Below are positions 24,372 to 32,688 of a stretch of 64,000 bases of DNA, piece after piece. This DNA is from an uncultured Flavobacteriales bacterium. Its GTDB lineage: Bacteria; Bacteroidota; Bacteroidia; Flavobacteriales_E; Vicingaceae. The translations under genes were made by a program, and so were the position numbers. The notes under the pieces are model-generated. The model saw nothing but the letters and a program-made list of their open reading frames with translations, was not told the DNA's origin and ran no database searches. The stretch lies in NCBI GenBank assembly GCA_905479995.1, contig CAJQON010000015.1, positions 62,001 through 126,000 of the forward strand, given 5' to 3'. How positions within the stretch are numbered: position 1 is the stretch's first letter; every line of letters begins with the position of its first letter.

Positions 24372-24719
24372 TTAGGCTTCTGGGTTTTCTTTTTCCTTTT
24401 TCTCGATAATTTTGTAAGCAGTAAATAATCCAGCACCGCCAAACAAAAAGATCATAGAGAAATAAACTACTTCATCATCTAAATTTGTATTGGCATCTAA
24501 TAAATTACCTACCAATAATCCTATCCCAACTCCTACGGCCATTAATGCAAACTTAATAACTCCATTGCTACTTTTTTTAACTTTATGTTGACCAACATCT
24601 AATCCTTTTTCAATCATTTTTAACTTTTCTATGTGTTCCATTCTTCTCAATAGAATAATCATGGTAAAAGCACCTAGCGTTATTAATATTGGTATAAGCA
24701 TCCCTAATTCGTTTTGCAT
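24372..24719 (-). CDS. DUF6249-like membrane protein
   Basis: The ATG at 24719 (MQNELGMLIPILITLGAFTMI) is used; the track start at 24758 is not supported. The 115-residue protein has an N-terminal membrane helix, a cytosolic KLKMIEKGLDVGQHK segment of the kind seen in DUF6249 proteins, then two more helices with VGVGIGLLVGNLL and FLFGGAGLFTAYKIIEKKE. Proteins of this type are often encoded next to ECF sigma factors in Bacteroidota, as here, where the sigma gene is divergent. Confidence 0.75.
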   Translation of the reverse strand: MQNELGMLIPILITLGAFTMIILLRRMEHIEKLKMIEKGLDVGQHKVKKSSNGVIKFALMAVGVGIGLLVGNLLDANTNLDDEVVYFSMIFLFGGAGLFTAYKIIEKKEKENPEA

Positions 24720-24802
24720 AATTCTATGTTTTTTTTGGTTTCTATAACTTAGACACACGTTTTTAATTTGATGTTACACTTTTTTTTAAAAAAAAAATAT
24801 TG

Positions 24803-24832
24803 TTTGAAATCTTGTAACATCAATTACCTTAG
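24803..24832 (+). promoter_or_regulatory. Promoter of the ECF sigma gene
   Basis: TTTG at 24803-24806, 18-base spacer, TACCTTAG at 24825-24832 (seven of eight TAnnTTTG positions). The start would be about 24839, leaving a leader of about 20 bases before the TTG start codon. Just upstream lies a T8/A10 homopolymer junction (24781-24799) that may act as a bent or UP-like element. Confidence 0.6.
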
Positions 24833-24860
24833 TTGTGTCTAAAGAGTAACTATCAATATA

Positions 24861-25424
24861 TTGAACGATTCAGATTTAATACGAGGCCTATTAAACCAGC
24901 AGACCAGTGCTATTAACTATTTTGTAAATAGTTACCAGCAGTTGGTATACGTATTGGCGGTAAAAATGACGAATAATAAAGAGGTTGCTGAAGAAATTAC
25001 GCAAGATGTTATGATTAAATGCATCGAAAAAATTGGACAATTTAAGCAAGCTTCTAAATTAAAAACGTGGGTTTATACTGTTGCCAAAAGAGAAGTATTA
25101 AATTACATTAGAATCAATAAGCTAGAAACAACACAATTAACCGAAAACGAAACTTTTAATCCTTCAAGCGAAGAAGTAGAGTTACAGCTAAATAATGAAG
25201 ACATTAAAAGTGTAATTTCTAAAACCTTTAATCAATTGTCGCTAGAATTGAAGGAGTTGTTGACTCTTTTTTACTTGCAAGAACTTTCATTAAAAGAAAT
25301 TGCTGTAATAACTGAACTATCTGAAGCCAATGTTCGGGTTAAGCTTTTTAGGGCAAGAGAGGGCTTTAAAAAAGTGCTTTCAAAAAAAGACATATCTTTA
25401 TTAAATCAATTACGTTATGACTAA
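24861..25424 (+). CDS. ECF-type RNA polymerase sigma factor
   Basis: A 187-residue sigma-70 family factor of ECF size. Region 2 is at about 10-85: YQQLVYVLAVKMTNNKEVAEEITQDVMIKC and KLKTWVYTVAKREVLNYIR. Region 4 is at about 118-175: FNQLSLELKELLTLFYLQELSLKEIAVITELSEANVRVKLFRAR, a clear helix-turn-helix. The start is TTG; no upstream in-frame ATG exists and MNDSDLIRGLLNQQTSAI is the typical beginning. It overlaps the next gene by eight bases, as sigma/anti-sigma pairs do. The target regulon cannot be read from the window. Confidence 0.93.
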   Translation: MNDSDLIRGLLNQQTSAINYFVNSYQQLVYVLAVKMTNNKEVAEEITQDVMIKCIEKIGQFKQASKLKTWVYTVAKREVLNYIRINKLETTQLTENETFNPSSEEVELQLNNEDIKSVISKTFNQLSLELKELLTLFYLQELSLKEIAVITELSEANVRVKLFRAREGFKKVLSKKDISLLNQLRYD

Positions 25425-25848
25425 ACATTTAACTGAAATAGAATGCTTTGAATACGCCAGCAATTTAATTGTTGACGAAGCACTATTGGGTCCATTAAAA
25501 ATGCACTTGACTAACTGTGATTTGTGTGCAAAGAATGTTGAGATTGAGCAAAAGTTAACCTCAGATGTTGAAGCGACTTTAGCTGTAAATGAAGAGATTG
25601 ATGTAAAAGAAACGGTATTGAATTACTTTACCAAACCAGCTACTAATTTAGTAGGTGTAGATGTTTATTGGGCAAGCATTGCTTTTTTGTTTATTTCCTT
25701 GTTATTGGTAGTTGGAGAAGTAACTTCGTTTAATGAAGCATTTCCTCAATTAACCTATACAACATTAATTGCCTCAGCAATATCAGCTTTACTTTTGGTC
25801 GATTTTTTCTTTAAATACTTAAAGTACAAGAAGGGAATTACTTCTTAA
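25417..25848 (+). CDS. Putative anti-sigma factor with zinc-finger-like motif
   Basis: A 143-residue membrane protein. The N-terminal cytosolic part has the H-x3-C-x2-C pattern of zinc-binding anti-sigma domains (MHLTNCDLCAKNVE, about 28-41). Two hydrophobic helices follow (about 88-105 and 112-132). Its start lies within the end of the ECF sigma gene (eight-base overlap), which strongly supports a sigma/anti-sigma pair; the factor would be held at the inner membrane until a signal releases it. The second helix ends close to the C-terminus, so there is no large periplasmic sensor domain. Confidence 0.8.
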   Translation: MTKHLTEIECFEYASNLIVDEALLGPLKMHLTNCDLCAKNVEIEQKLTSDVEATLAVNEEIDVKETVLNYFTKPATNLVGVDVYWASIAFLFISLLLVVGEVTSFNEAFPQLTYTTLIASAISALLLVDFFFKYLKYKKGITS

Positions 25849-26383
25849 ATCCAGGGAATTTCTTCATTAGTAAGGCGAAAACACCAGCATTAAATAAACC
25901 CAAAAATACCAATCCAAACATTGTCCACATAGCGTGAAAATAAGGCGATAACATTGTGTTGATGCTATAGATTTGGTTGGTAATATTTTCTTTTAAAACC
26001 TTTACTTTTTTGGCTTCTGTAATTTCTAGTTCTGCCTTAAACTTAACTTGTAGTTCCTCCATTAAAGGTTCTTTCATTACATTAAAAAACTCACTATCTA
26101 TTTTAGCATAATATACATAGGTGATTAGTGCAGTTAAAATAGCAAAAAATGATGCTGTTCTTGCACCAGCTCTAAAGTCCTCGCCAAAAGTAGTTTGTTT
26201 TTCTGCTGCAATTTTATTGCTTCGCACACCAAAAAATACAGCCATTAAAATTAATAGCATGTAAATGTATCGTATCCCAGTTTCCATAGCACCATGCTGA
26301 ATTCCCATGGCATAAAGCACTATTTTTATGGTTAATGCTATTACGGCAAATGCTACTGCTACTTGAAAAGGATTTTTAAACAT
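25838..26383 (-). CDS. DUF4199 membrane protein
   Basis: A 181-residue protein with the DUF4199 layout: two N-terminal membrane helices separated by a short loop (about 8-27 and 38-52), the VRSNKIAAEKQTTFGEDFRAGAR loop, a third helix, a long periplasmic helical part with many Lys and Glu, and a final helix with FLGLFNAGVFALLMKK. The function is unknown. It is convergent with and overlaps the end of the anti-sigma gene by 11 bases, and lies downstream of rho on the same strand beyond a hairpin. Confidence 0.85.
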   Translation of the reverse strand: MFKNPFQVAVAFAVIALTIKIVLYAMGIQHGAMETGIRYIYMLLILMAVFFGVRSNKIAAEKQTTFGEDFRAGARTASFFAILTALITYVYYAKIDSEFFNVMKEPLMEELQVKFKAELEITEAKKVKVLKENITNQIYSINTMLSPYFHAMWTMFGLVFLGLFNAGVFALLMKKFPGFKK

Positions 26384-26407
26384 TCTTTGGATTTTATGAT
26401 AAAATAA

Positions 26408-26435
26408 GGAGTGTTAAAGCTAACTCTAACACTCC
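26408..26435 (-). terminator. Hairpin downstream of rho
   Basis: GGAGTGTTA and TAACACTCC form a perfect nine-pair inverted repeat with a ten-base loop. In the direction of rho transcription it is followed by TTATTTTAT, a weak T-rich tract. It may terminate rho, or separate it from the DUF4199 gene. Confidence 0.6.
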
Positions 26436-26460
26436 ATATGCTTTTAAATTTGTTTTTCTA

Positions 26461-28149
26461 TTATCTTCCGCCCTTCATAGACATTAAGAACTCTTCGTTG
26501 CTGGTGGTTTTATTCATTCTATCTTTAATGAATTCCATTGCTTCAACCGGGTTCATATCTGCAATATGGTTTCTTAATATCCACATTAATTGGGTAATAT
26601 CATCACCTAACAATAGATCTTCTCTTCTTGTTGAAGAAGAAATTATATCAATTGCTGGGTAAATACGTTTGTTCGATATTTTTCTATCCAACTGAAGTTC
26701 CATGTTACCAGTTCCTTTAAATTCTTCAAAGATAACTTCGTCCATTTTAGAACCAGTTTCAGTTAATGCAGTAGCAATAATAGTTAAAGAACCACCGTCT
26801 TCAATTTTACGAGCAGCTCCAAAAAATCTTTTTGGTTTGTGTAATGCATTAGCATCTACACCACCAGAAAGTACTTTTCCTGATGAAGGTGAAACTGTAT
26901 TGTAGGCTCTTGCTAAACGTGTAATAGAATCAAGTAACACAACTACATCGTGTCCACATTCAACCATACGTTTTGCTTTTTCAATAACTAAGTTGGCTAA
27001 TTTTACGTGCTTTTCAGCAGGCTCATCAAAAGTAGATGCTACAACTTCAGCATCAACGTTTCTTGCCATATCTGTTACTTCTTCAGGTCTTTCATCAACC
27101 AATAAAATTAACAAGTAAACTTCAGGATGGTTTTCAGCAATGGCATTTGCCACATCTTTTAATAAAGTAGTTTTACCCGTTTTAGGCTGTGCTACAATCA
27201 TACCTCTTTGCCCTTTACCAATTGGTGTAAACAAATCGATTACTCTGTTCGATAAAGTAGCATTTGTTTTACTTACTAAGTTTAATTTCTCAGAAGGAAA
27301 AACAGGCGTTAAGTATTTAAATGGAACTCTATCTCTTACTACTGCTGGATTTCTATTGTTAATAGATTCAACCTTAATAAGTGGGAAGTATTTTTCACCA
27401 ATTTTTGGTGGTCTAACGCTTCCTCTTACAGTATCACCAGTTTTTAAACCAAATAATTTTATTTGAGATTGAGATACATAAATGTCATCAGGAGAATTTA
27501 AGTAGTTGTAATCTGAAGATCTTAAAAACCCATAACCATCAGGCATAATTTCTAAAACACCTTCACTAACTACAATTCCATCAAAGTTGTAACCGTGGTC
27601 ATCACCTTTATTTCCTTGGCTTTTTCCATTTCCAGAATCGTTGTTTCTAGGATTTGGTCTGTTGTTGTTATCTCTCTGGCCTTGTCTTTCGTTTCTTTGA
27701 GGCTGATTTGAATTTTCATTTCGTTGTGGCCTCGGGTTCGGTTTATTGTTTTCTCTTGGAGCAGGTTTGTTTGGTTTGTTGTTAGCTTCAGGAGTAGTTG
27801 TTTTTTCATTCGTTTTAGTAGCTGGACTCTGTGTTGGTTTAGCCTCAGGTGCTTCTGTTTTTTCGCCTGTTGGAACGTCATCGTTAAAGAGACTTGGTTT
27901 CTCAGCTGGCAATCTTTTTCTTTTGGGTTTAGAAGACGTAGCTCCGTTAGAAGAACCCGCAGGAACTCTTTTTCTTTCTTTAGGAGTTGGAGTGTTTTCT
28001 TTTTTAGGGGGATTTACTGCCTGTTGATCTAAAATCTGATAAACTAATTCTTCTTTTTTAAGTTTATCCGATTTTTTAACGTCCAATCCTTTGGCAATTT
28101 CTCGAAGCTCACCAACGAGCTTCTTGTTTAATTCAATAATATCGTACAT
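26461..28149 (-). CDS. rho: Transcription termination factor Rho with disordered insert
   Basis: Rho is the hexameric RNA-dependent ATPase that ends transcripts. This 562-residue protein has the N-terminal Rho_N helices (1-43), a long low-complexity insert rich in Asn, Pro, Lys, Arg and Gln (about 45-188), the cold-shock-like RNA-binding domain (189-265, [18 protein letters not shown]) and the ATPase domain with Walker [10 protein letters not shown] (320-328), [16 protein letters not shown], and the arginine-finger/Q-loop region. Escherichia coli Rho has 419 residues, so the insert accounts for nearly all of the extra length. Single gene, preceded by a 258-base leader region. Confidence 0.97.
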   Translation of the reverse strand: MYDIIELNKKLVGELREIAKGLDVKKSDKLKKEELVYQILDQQAVNPPKKENTPTPKERKRVPAGSSNGATSSKPKRKRLPAEKPSLFNDDVPTGEKTEAPEAKPTQSPATKTNEKTTTPEANNKPNKPAPRENNKPNPRPQRNENSNQPQRNERQGQRDNNNRPNPRNNDSGNGKSQGNKGDDHGYNFDGIVVSEGVLEIMPDGYGFLRSSDYNYLNSPDDIYVSQSQIKLFGLKTGDTVRGSVRPPKIGEKYFPLIKVESINNRNPAVVRDRVPFKYLTPVFPSEKLNLVSKTNATLSNRVIDLFTPIGKGQRGMIVAQPKTGKTTLLKDVANAIAENHPEVYLLILLVDERPEEVTDMARNVDAEVVASTFDEPAEKHVKLANLVIEKAKRMVECGHDVVVLLDSITRLARAYNTVSPSSGKVLSGGVDANALHKPKRFFGAARKIEDGGSLTIIATALTETGSKMDEVIFEEFKGTGNMELQLDRKISNKRIYPAIDIISSSTRREDLLLGDDITQLMWILRNHIADMNPVEAMEFIKDRMNKTTSNEEFLMSMKGGR

Positions 28150-28407
28150 GTAATGTGTAATGTTTTTTTAATTTTCTTTCTATAAGAATTTTTGACTTTG
28201 GTTATTACCAGAATAGTAATAACTATCTTTTGGTGTGATTATTTAATTTTCTGCTTTAAAATGTAAGTAGAGATTTAATTTTGTTAGGTTTGATACTGGT
28301 TGTAGTACCGTTATCAGGAATCTGATAATACAATAGTACGAATTTATTTATACATCTAATCAATTTTAGGGATTTTGTTTGAATGTTTAAGCTTTATATG
28401 GTGATAA

Positions 28408-28905
28408 CTATATCGTTTCTACTTCAAAGAGCTTGCAAAGCCAGCCTAAATGACCAGCGTGTGCTGATTCGTGCCTAATGGCATGCTTAATAATAGAGCC
28501 AATACTATCTTTACCTCCTAAAGTTACTCCATTTGTAGTTGGTTTAGCTAAAGACTCATCAGTTAAAGAGCTGATGTATTTTATCGATTTTTGATGTACT
28601 TCGTTGAAATAGGTCATAATCTCTTCAGCTGGAGGGTAATCTTCTTTGTTCGGTATTGTAGAGCCTAAGCCAAATTGCCTTGCCCATGGTATGGCTACTT
28701 TTTCGCCACCAGTACAAACTAGTAATAACCAGTTTTCCGAAACAGTAATGTGCGCAATTAACCACAATATGCTGTTTAACTGTTTGCCTTCTATTTCAAA
28801 AACTTTATAAATGTCTTGACCTTCTAATTTCTTAAAGTAAAAATGGGTTAGTTGTCTGCTCATTTCTAGCATTTCAACTAAAACTTCGGTTTCTTTTTTT
28901 TGCAT
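28408..28905 (-). CDS. DinB family protein
   Basis: A 165-residue four-helix-bundle protein of the DinB/YfiT superfamily. Likely metal-site His residues are in LIAHITVSENWLLL (about 52) and AIRHESAHAGHLGWL (about 143-151). Length and helix pattern fit the family, whose members include metal-dependent thiol transferases and enzymes of unknown reaction. The start codon overlaps the stop of the fused MFS/spermidine synthase gene by one base, so the two are translationally coupled. The substrate is not known. Confidence 0.85.
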   Translation of the reverse strand: MQKKETEVLVEMLEMSRQLTHFYFKKLEGQDIYKVFEIEGKQLNSILWLIAHITVSENWLLLVCTGGEKVAIPWARQFGLGSTIPNKEDYPPAEEIMTYFNEVHQKSIKYISSLTDESLAKPTTNGVTLGGKDSIGSIIKHAIRHESAHAGHLGWLCKLFEVETI

Positions 28906-30413
28906 TAGTATTGTTGTAAATAGTATTTAGTATTAAACTCATTGTATTCTGTTCGCCAAGCCATAGCAGCTTCCAAGTATAAGTGGTCTAGTTTTGGTTT
29001 GTCATCTGTTAATACTTCTGCATCCTTAAAATCAATGTCCATTTCGTAAATAATAGGGTGGAGCACTTTGTTATTTGCCTTTAACTCTTTATTGCTGCAA
29101 AAAAACAATAGGTTTCTTTCAGATTCAATGGCAGATGTACCCATTAATCGTACGTTGTAATCTGCCTCGAGTAGTGTTTTGTATACCGACCTGGCTGCTT
29201 TTCCTTTTTCCCCAGTAATAAAACCGTAAAAATTAACCACCAAAATTCCATCAGGAGTTAACTTGTCTTTAATGTCATTAAAAGCCTCTTGGGTCATAAT
29301 ATGAATAGGTGGAGTTTCTGCTTGAAACAAATCATAAATAATCACATCATATTTTTGATCGGTAACATTTAAATAGTGTCGAGCATCATCTACCACCACA
29401 TTTAAATCTTTATTAATGTGGAAATATTCTTTGGCTACATTGGCAATTCGCTCATCCAATTCCACCACATCAATAGCGTAATCATGCTTTTTAAGTGATT
29501 TGTATAAGGTTCCACCTCCTAAGCCTAATAATAGCGTTTTCTTTTGCGCTGCATATAGGTTAATGTTGTAGGTAAGTATTTCAACATAATCCCAATAACT
29601 TTTGTCTGGATTGTCTTTATCCATAATTGTTTGAGAAATATTATTAACGATGAGTTGCCGGTAGGTTTTCATTTGGCCTTCTTTTTCACTAAAAAGTGCT
29701 CTATCTACTACTTTAACTTCGCCTAATATTCCTTCAGAGAAATAAAGGGTTTCACCCGAAACTTTATGCTGAAAATTGAAACTTAAAATACCCAGCAAAA
29801 CAATTACTGCTGCACTTGTTTTAAACGATTTTGTGTAAATTATAAGGTAAAGAGAAATGGCCATTACCAATATCCCATAGCCATATAGCGTTTTGGTAAT
29901 TCCAAATTCAGGGAGGGTGTAGAAGCCAACCAAAAAAGTGGTTATAATTCCACCTAAAGTAGATATGGCATAAACTGTTCCACTGCTTTTTCCCGACTCA
30001 TTTACATCTTTAGTTAAGTAGCTAATTAATAATGGAGAAGTAGCGCCAAATAGCATTAAAGGGAAAAACAAGAAACAAAGTAAGGATATAATTGAGCCTG
30101 TGGCCAAACCAAAATTGATGGTTATTGGTAAGATGGTATCGCTTATAATTGGCGTTATTGTTAACAGTAAGCCACCAACTAACATTAGCCAATATATAAT
30201 GCTGTTATTTTTCTGTTTTGATGATAGGTAGCCTCCTAAGTAATAACCACTCATTAAAGCAGTTAATGTTATACCTAAAACCGAGGCCCAAATGTAAATG
30301 GATGTACCAAAAATTGGGCTTAAAATTTTCGCGCTACAAAGTTCTACGCACATTACCCCACCACCCTCAATAAAAGCTAAAATAAAAAGTAGTAGTTGTA
30401 GTTTTTTGCTCAT
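28905..30413 (-). CDS. Fused MFS/spermidine synthase-like protein
   Basis: A 502-residue inner-membrane protein. The first 210 residues form about seven membrane helices (LLLFILAFIEGGGVMCVEL, ISSLLCFLFFPLMLFGATSPLL and others). The C-terminal part (about 220-500) is a spermine/spermidine-synthase fold: YWDYVEILTYNINLYAA, LLLGLGGGTLYKSL (nucleotide loop), IDVVELDERIANVAKEYF, DDARHYLN and YDVIIYDLFQAETPPIHIMT. The Asp of VVDDARHYL, needed for decarboxylated-SAM binding, is present. Polyamine transfer is inferred from the fold; these fusions have not been tied firmly to a product. It is first in a two-gene unit with the DinB gene. Confidence 0.88.
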   Translation of the reverse strand: MSKKLQLLLFILAFIEGGGVMCVELCSAKILSPIFGTSIYIWASVLGITLTALMSGYYLGGYLSSKQKNNSIIYWLMLVGGLLLTITPIISDTILPITINFGLATGSIISLLCFLFFPLMLFGATSPLLISYLTKDVNESGKSSGTVYAISTLGGIITTFLVGFYTLPEFGITKTLYGYGILVMAISLYLIIYTKSFKTSAAVIVLLGILSFNFQHKVSGETLYFSEGILGEVKVVDRALFSEKEGQMKTYRQLIVNNISQTIMDKDNPDKSYWDYVEILTYNINLYAAQKKTLLLGLGGGTLYKSLKKHDYAIDVVELDERIANVAKEYFHINKDLNVVVDDARHYLNVTDQKYDVIIYDLFQAETPPIHIMTQEAFNDIKDKLTPDGILVVNFYGFITGEKGKAARSVYKTLLEADYNVRLMGTSAIESERNLLFFCSNKELKANNKVLHPIIYEMDIDFKDAEVLTDDKPKLDHLYLEAAMAWRTEYNEFNTKYYLQQY

Positions 30414-30540
30414 TCAAATGTGTAGATTGATCGTTTTTAAGTAGTAGCTGGTCGTTTTTATGTGATAATTGGTCGCTTTTTAATGCGTTTTATGTAATAA
30501 TACAAAAATTTTGTCATACTAATTCCCAGTTATAGCTTCA

Positions 30541-30576
30541 TTATTTAACAATATTAGATATTATTGTTAAATAATT
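30541..30576. repeat. Perfect 14-base inverted repeat
   Basis: ATTATTTAACAATA and TATTGTTAAATAAT flank an eight-base spacer. The composition is almost all A/T. It sits about 35 bases upstream of a -7 element, a position suited to an operator; a terminator is less likely because no gene ends nearby. Confidence 0.65.
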
Positions 30577-30609
30577 TTGCTTTTTAATTCTAACTATGCT
30601 GATAATGAG

Positions 30610-30617
30610 TATCTTTG
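30610..30617 (+). promoter_or_regulatory. -7 promoter element TATCTTTG
   Basis: Exact TAnnTTTG match. Transcription would begin near 30624 and leave a leader of about 175 bases before the ATG at 30801. The nearest TTTTG (30576-30580) is 29 bases upstream, too far for a standard -33 box. Confidence 0.5.
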
Positions 30618-30800
30618 CTTTAACTACTAAACTAAATTTAAGAGGAAATAATTGAGACCACTTTTTTTGAAACGCTTTTAAATTTAAAGCTTTTTTATTT
30701 TGGTTGAAAGTAAGATCTGTTTGATTGAAAAATTTCTTATTATTAATTGAAATATAGTGTTCTTTCTTTTTATTTGGAGTTAATACAGATAAAACTTATT

Positions 30801-31151
30801 ATGACTACTACTACTACTACTACTACTAATAGCTGTGCTATTTTGTTGTCGCTATTTTTCAGTTTTTCGCTATGCGGATATTCACAAAATGCTGTAACAG
30901 GTAATTCTAATCCTATCGAAAATAGACGAATAGAGGCTGTTAACACTTTAGCCGAAGCTAAGTATTATGAAATAATTTCTACTAATAAAGATTTGGTATT
31001 ACCTAAAATTGATTCCGTTTTATTAGACCAGATTAAGAAAATTAGAGACCCTAAAGAAATTAGGTACATCATACTTTCTATTGATTCAAAAATTAAGGTT
31101 TATCCCTATTCACTTCAAAACTCGACTAGCCATGTTAATAAACAAAAATAG
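30801..31151 (+). CDS. Small secreted hypothetical protein with ACT repeat
   Basis: The ATG at 30801 is chosen because it directly precedes a signal peptide; the track start at 30747 adds an unlikely tail. The 116-residue protein starts with Met and eight Thr encoded by eight ACT triplets, followed by NSCAILLSLFFSFSLCGYSQ, then a Lys/Ile-rich mature part with RRIEAVNTLAEAKYYEII and IDSVLLDQIKKIRDPKEIRYIILSID. No family is recognised. Its end overlaps the start of the next T9SS gene by 20 bases, which supports a shared transcript. Confidence 0.65.
   Translation: MTTTTTTTTNSCAILLSLFFSFSLCGYSQNAVTGNSNPIENRRIEAVNTLAEAKYYEIISTNKDLVLPKIDSVLLDQIKKIRDPKEIRYIILSIDSKIKVYPYSLQNSTSHVNKQK
30805..30828 (+). 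repeat. ACT trinucleotide microsatellite (eight units)
   Basis: Eight uninterrupted ACT units at codons 2-9 of the small secreted protein. Unit gain or loss keeps the frame and only changes the length of the Thr run before the signal-peptide core. Confidence 0.85.
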
Positions 31152-32586
31152 TTTCGGTTTGATAAGGTTTGGACTGCTATTGTTTGTTGTCTTATCAATA
31201 AATACAGATGTATTTGCAACCGCTTGTGCTCCTAGTACAACTACTGGCTCATGTGGAGCAGTTAATTCTTTAGTTGTTGGAGATCCATGTGAAAATCAAA
31301 CTACCTGCGGAGGTTCGGGGGCTAATGCTGCGAGTTCTGTTGGTAGTGGGGAATGTTCTTGGAGTTCTTTTGTTGCAAGTTCTACCGATATGGTTGTTAC
31401 AATTGATGTTACTAATGTTCCAGGTTGTTACATAACTTCATCAGTATATTCAAGTACGAGTGCTTGTAGTGGACTCGCAGAAATTAGTGCTTCGCAAGGA
31501 ACTCCTCATGATGATGCACATTATTTAAATAATTTGACTGTTGGGTTTACTTATTATATAGAAGTTTGTGAATCTCAATTTGGATCATGTGGTAACGAAA
31601 AAGCAGATTATTGTATAGAGGTTGATGAGTATACACCTTGTAATGATTGTTCAACTCCTTGTGGAGTTTCTCAAGGTTTCCCAACTTCACCAACAGTTGC
31701 AACGGTAGTTGCTGGCTGTACTAGACCTGACTTTTCTCCATTGTTACAGCCAGGACATACCTATACTTTTTGCGATGAGTTTAGAGCGGATAATGCTACG
31801 ATTGACTGGAATATAATTATTACCTCAAATTGTGGTATTGGTAACGTAGATAATTTTACTTGGGCATTATACAATTCTCCATCTTGTGGTGCTGCAATTC
31901 AAACCGGAACATTGGCTAGTTTTCAGTTTACTGGTTTAACTGTAAATAACAATTATGTTTACTGTTATACGTTTGATGTTCCTTCTGGTTGTACTCATAC
32001 CAAGCATTGTCCCTTTGTTGTGGGAGCTACGATATTACCTGTTGAGTTATTGAGTTTTACAGCAAATACCATTGAAAACAGTTTTGTGGAACTGGCATGG
32101 CAAACTGCTAGTGAGGTAAATAATGACTTTTTTACGATTGAGCGCTCTTCGGATGCTAATGTTTTTGAGGTAGTAGGAATTGTTGATGGATCTGGTAATT
32201 CAACTATGATTAACGACTACAACTCAAAAGATGAGAATCCTTACAAAGGAAGATCATATTATCGTTTAAAACAGACCGATTATGATGGGAAACATGCTTA
32301 TTCTGCTATTGAAACGGTAGAAATTAAAGGCCAATTTGAGAATTTGGTGATACGACCAAATCCTGTGAGTGGAAATGGATCTTTGTCTTTTGATGCATCC
32401 ATAGTTGGAGAAGCTGTTGTGGAAATTTATGATATATCTGGAAGGGTTGTTTTTAAAACCAATTATGAAATTTTATCAGGTAGAAATTCTGTAGTACTAA
32501 AAACGGATGAATTAAATGCTGGAATGTATTTTGTTAACTTGAGTAATGGAACCGAAAACGTATCGTTAAAGTTGATTAAAGACTAA
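31132..32586 (+). CDS. T9SS-secreted Cys-rich surface protein
   Basis: ATG 31132 is preferred (MLINKNSFGLIRFGLLLFVVLSINTDVFA is a signal peptide); the track start at 31081 is upstream of it. The 484-residue protein has a long Cys-rich beta region (many Cys in pairs such as ACAPSTTTGSCGAVN, DPCENQTTCGG, YTPCNDCSTPCG) that is probably disulfide-bonded outside the cell, then the common ILPVELLSFTANTIENSFVELAWQTASEVNN module, and a T9SS type A sorting domain (LVIRPNPVSGNGSLSF ... GMYFVNLSNG ... KLIKD). The function is unknown; adhesion or matrix roles are guesses. A 32-codon ORF starts on its stop codon. Confidence 0.88.
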   Translation: MLINKNSFGLIRFGLLLFVVLSINTDVFATACAPSTTTGSCGAVNSLVVGDPCENQTTCGGSGANAASSVGSGECSWSSFVASSTDMVVTIDVTNVPGCYITSSVYSSTSACSGLAEISASQGTPHDDAHYLNNLTVGFTYYIEVCESQFGSCGNEKADYCIEVDEYTPCNDCSTPCGVSQGFPTSPTVATVVAGCTRPDFSPLLQPGHTYTFCDEFRADNATIDWNIIITSNCGIGNVDNFTWALYNSPSCGAAIQTGTLASFQFTGLTVNNNYVYCYTFDVPSGCTHTKHCPFVVGATILPVELLSFTANTIENSFVELAWQTASEVNNDFFTIERSSDANVFEVVGIVDGSGNSTMINDYNSKDENPYKGRSYYRLKQTDYDGKHAYSAIETVEIKGQFENLVIRPNPVSGNGSLSFDASIVGEAVVEIYDISGRVVFKTNYEILSGRNSVVLKTDELNAGMYFVNLSNGTENVSLKLIKD

Positions 32587-32684
32587 TGGGAACTAAGAAA
32601 GAAAAAGCGCTTAATATTCATGCTTATTTATTCTGGTTTTTTGTAATTGTATTACCAATTCTTGGAGGAGTATTCTTGTTTTAA
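32586..32684 (+). CDS. 32-residue single-helix membrane protein
   Basis: This ORF is too short for the supplied track. ATG overlaps the stop of the T9SS gene (TAATG), and the product is MGTKKEKALNIH followed by the hydrophobic AYLFWFFVIVLPILGGVFLF and TAA. The basic N-terminus and 20-residue helix predict one membrane span with the N-terminus in the cytosol. Translational coupling and the regular helix argue for a real gene; conservation cannot be checked here. It could be a small subunit or regulator of a membrane complex. Confidence 0.6.
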   Translation: MGTKKEKALNIHAYLFWFFVIVLPILGGVFLF

Positions 32685-32688
32685 CAAT

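Larger units (their letters stand above)
30414..30800. other. 387-base AT-rich regulatory gap
   Basis: Divergent region between the spermidine-synthase-like gene and the 30801 gene. It holds a 14-base perfect inverted repeat (30541-30576), a TATCTTTG -7 element (30610-30617) and, in the presumed leader, an AT-rich hairpin GCTTTTAAATTTAAAGC followed by six T (30674-30696) that could attenuate transcription. Close to the left end GGTCGTTTTTA and GGTCGCTTTTTA occur as short direct repeats. No ORF is credible here. Confidence 0.6.

Noticed and set aside
27570-28032. Long ORFs in other frames within the rho insert
   Set aside because: Shadows caused by the biased composition of the disordered region; rho itself is unambiguous.
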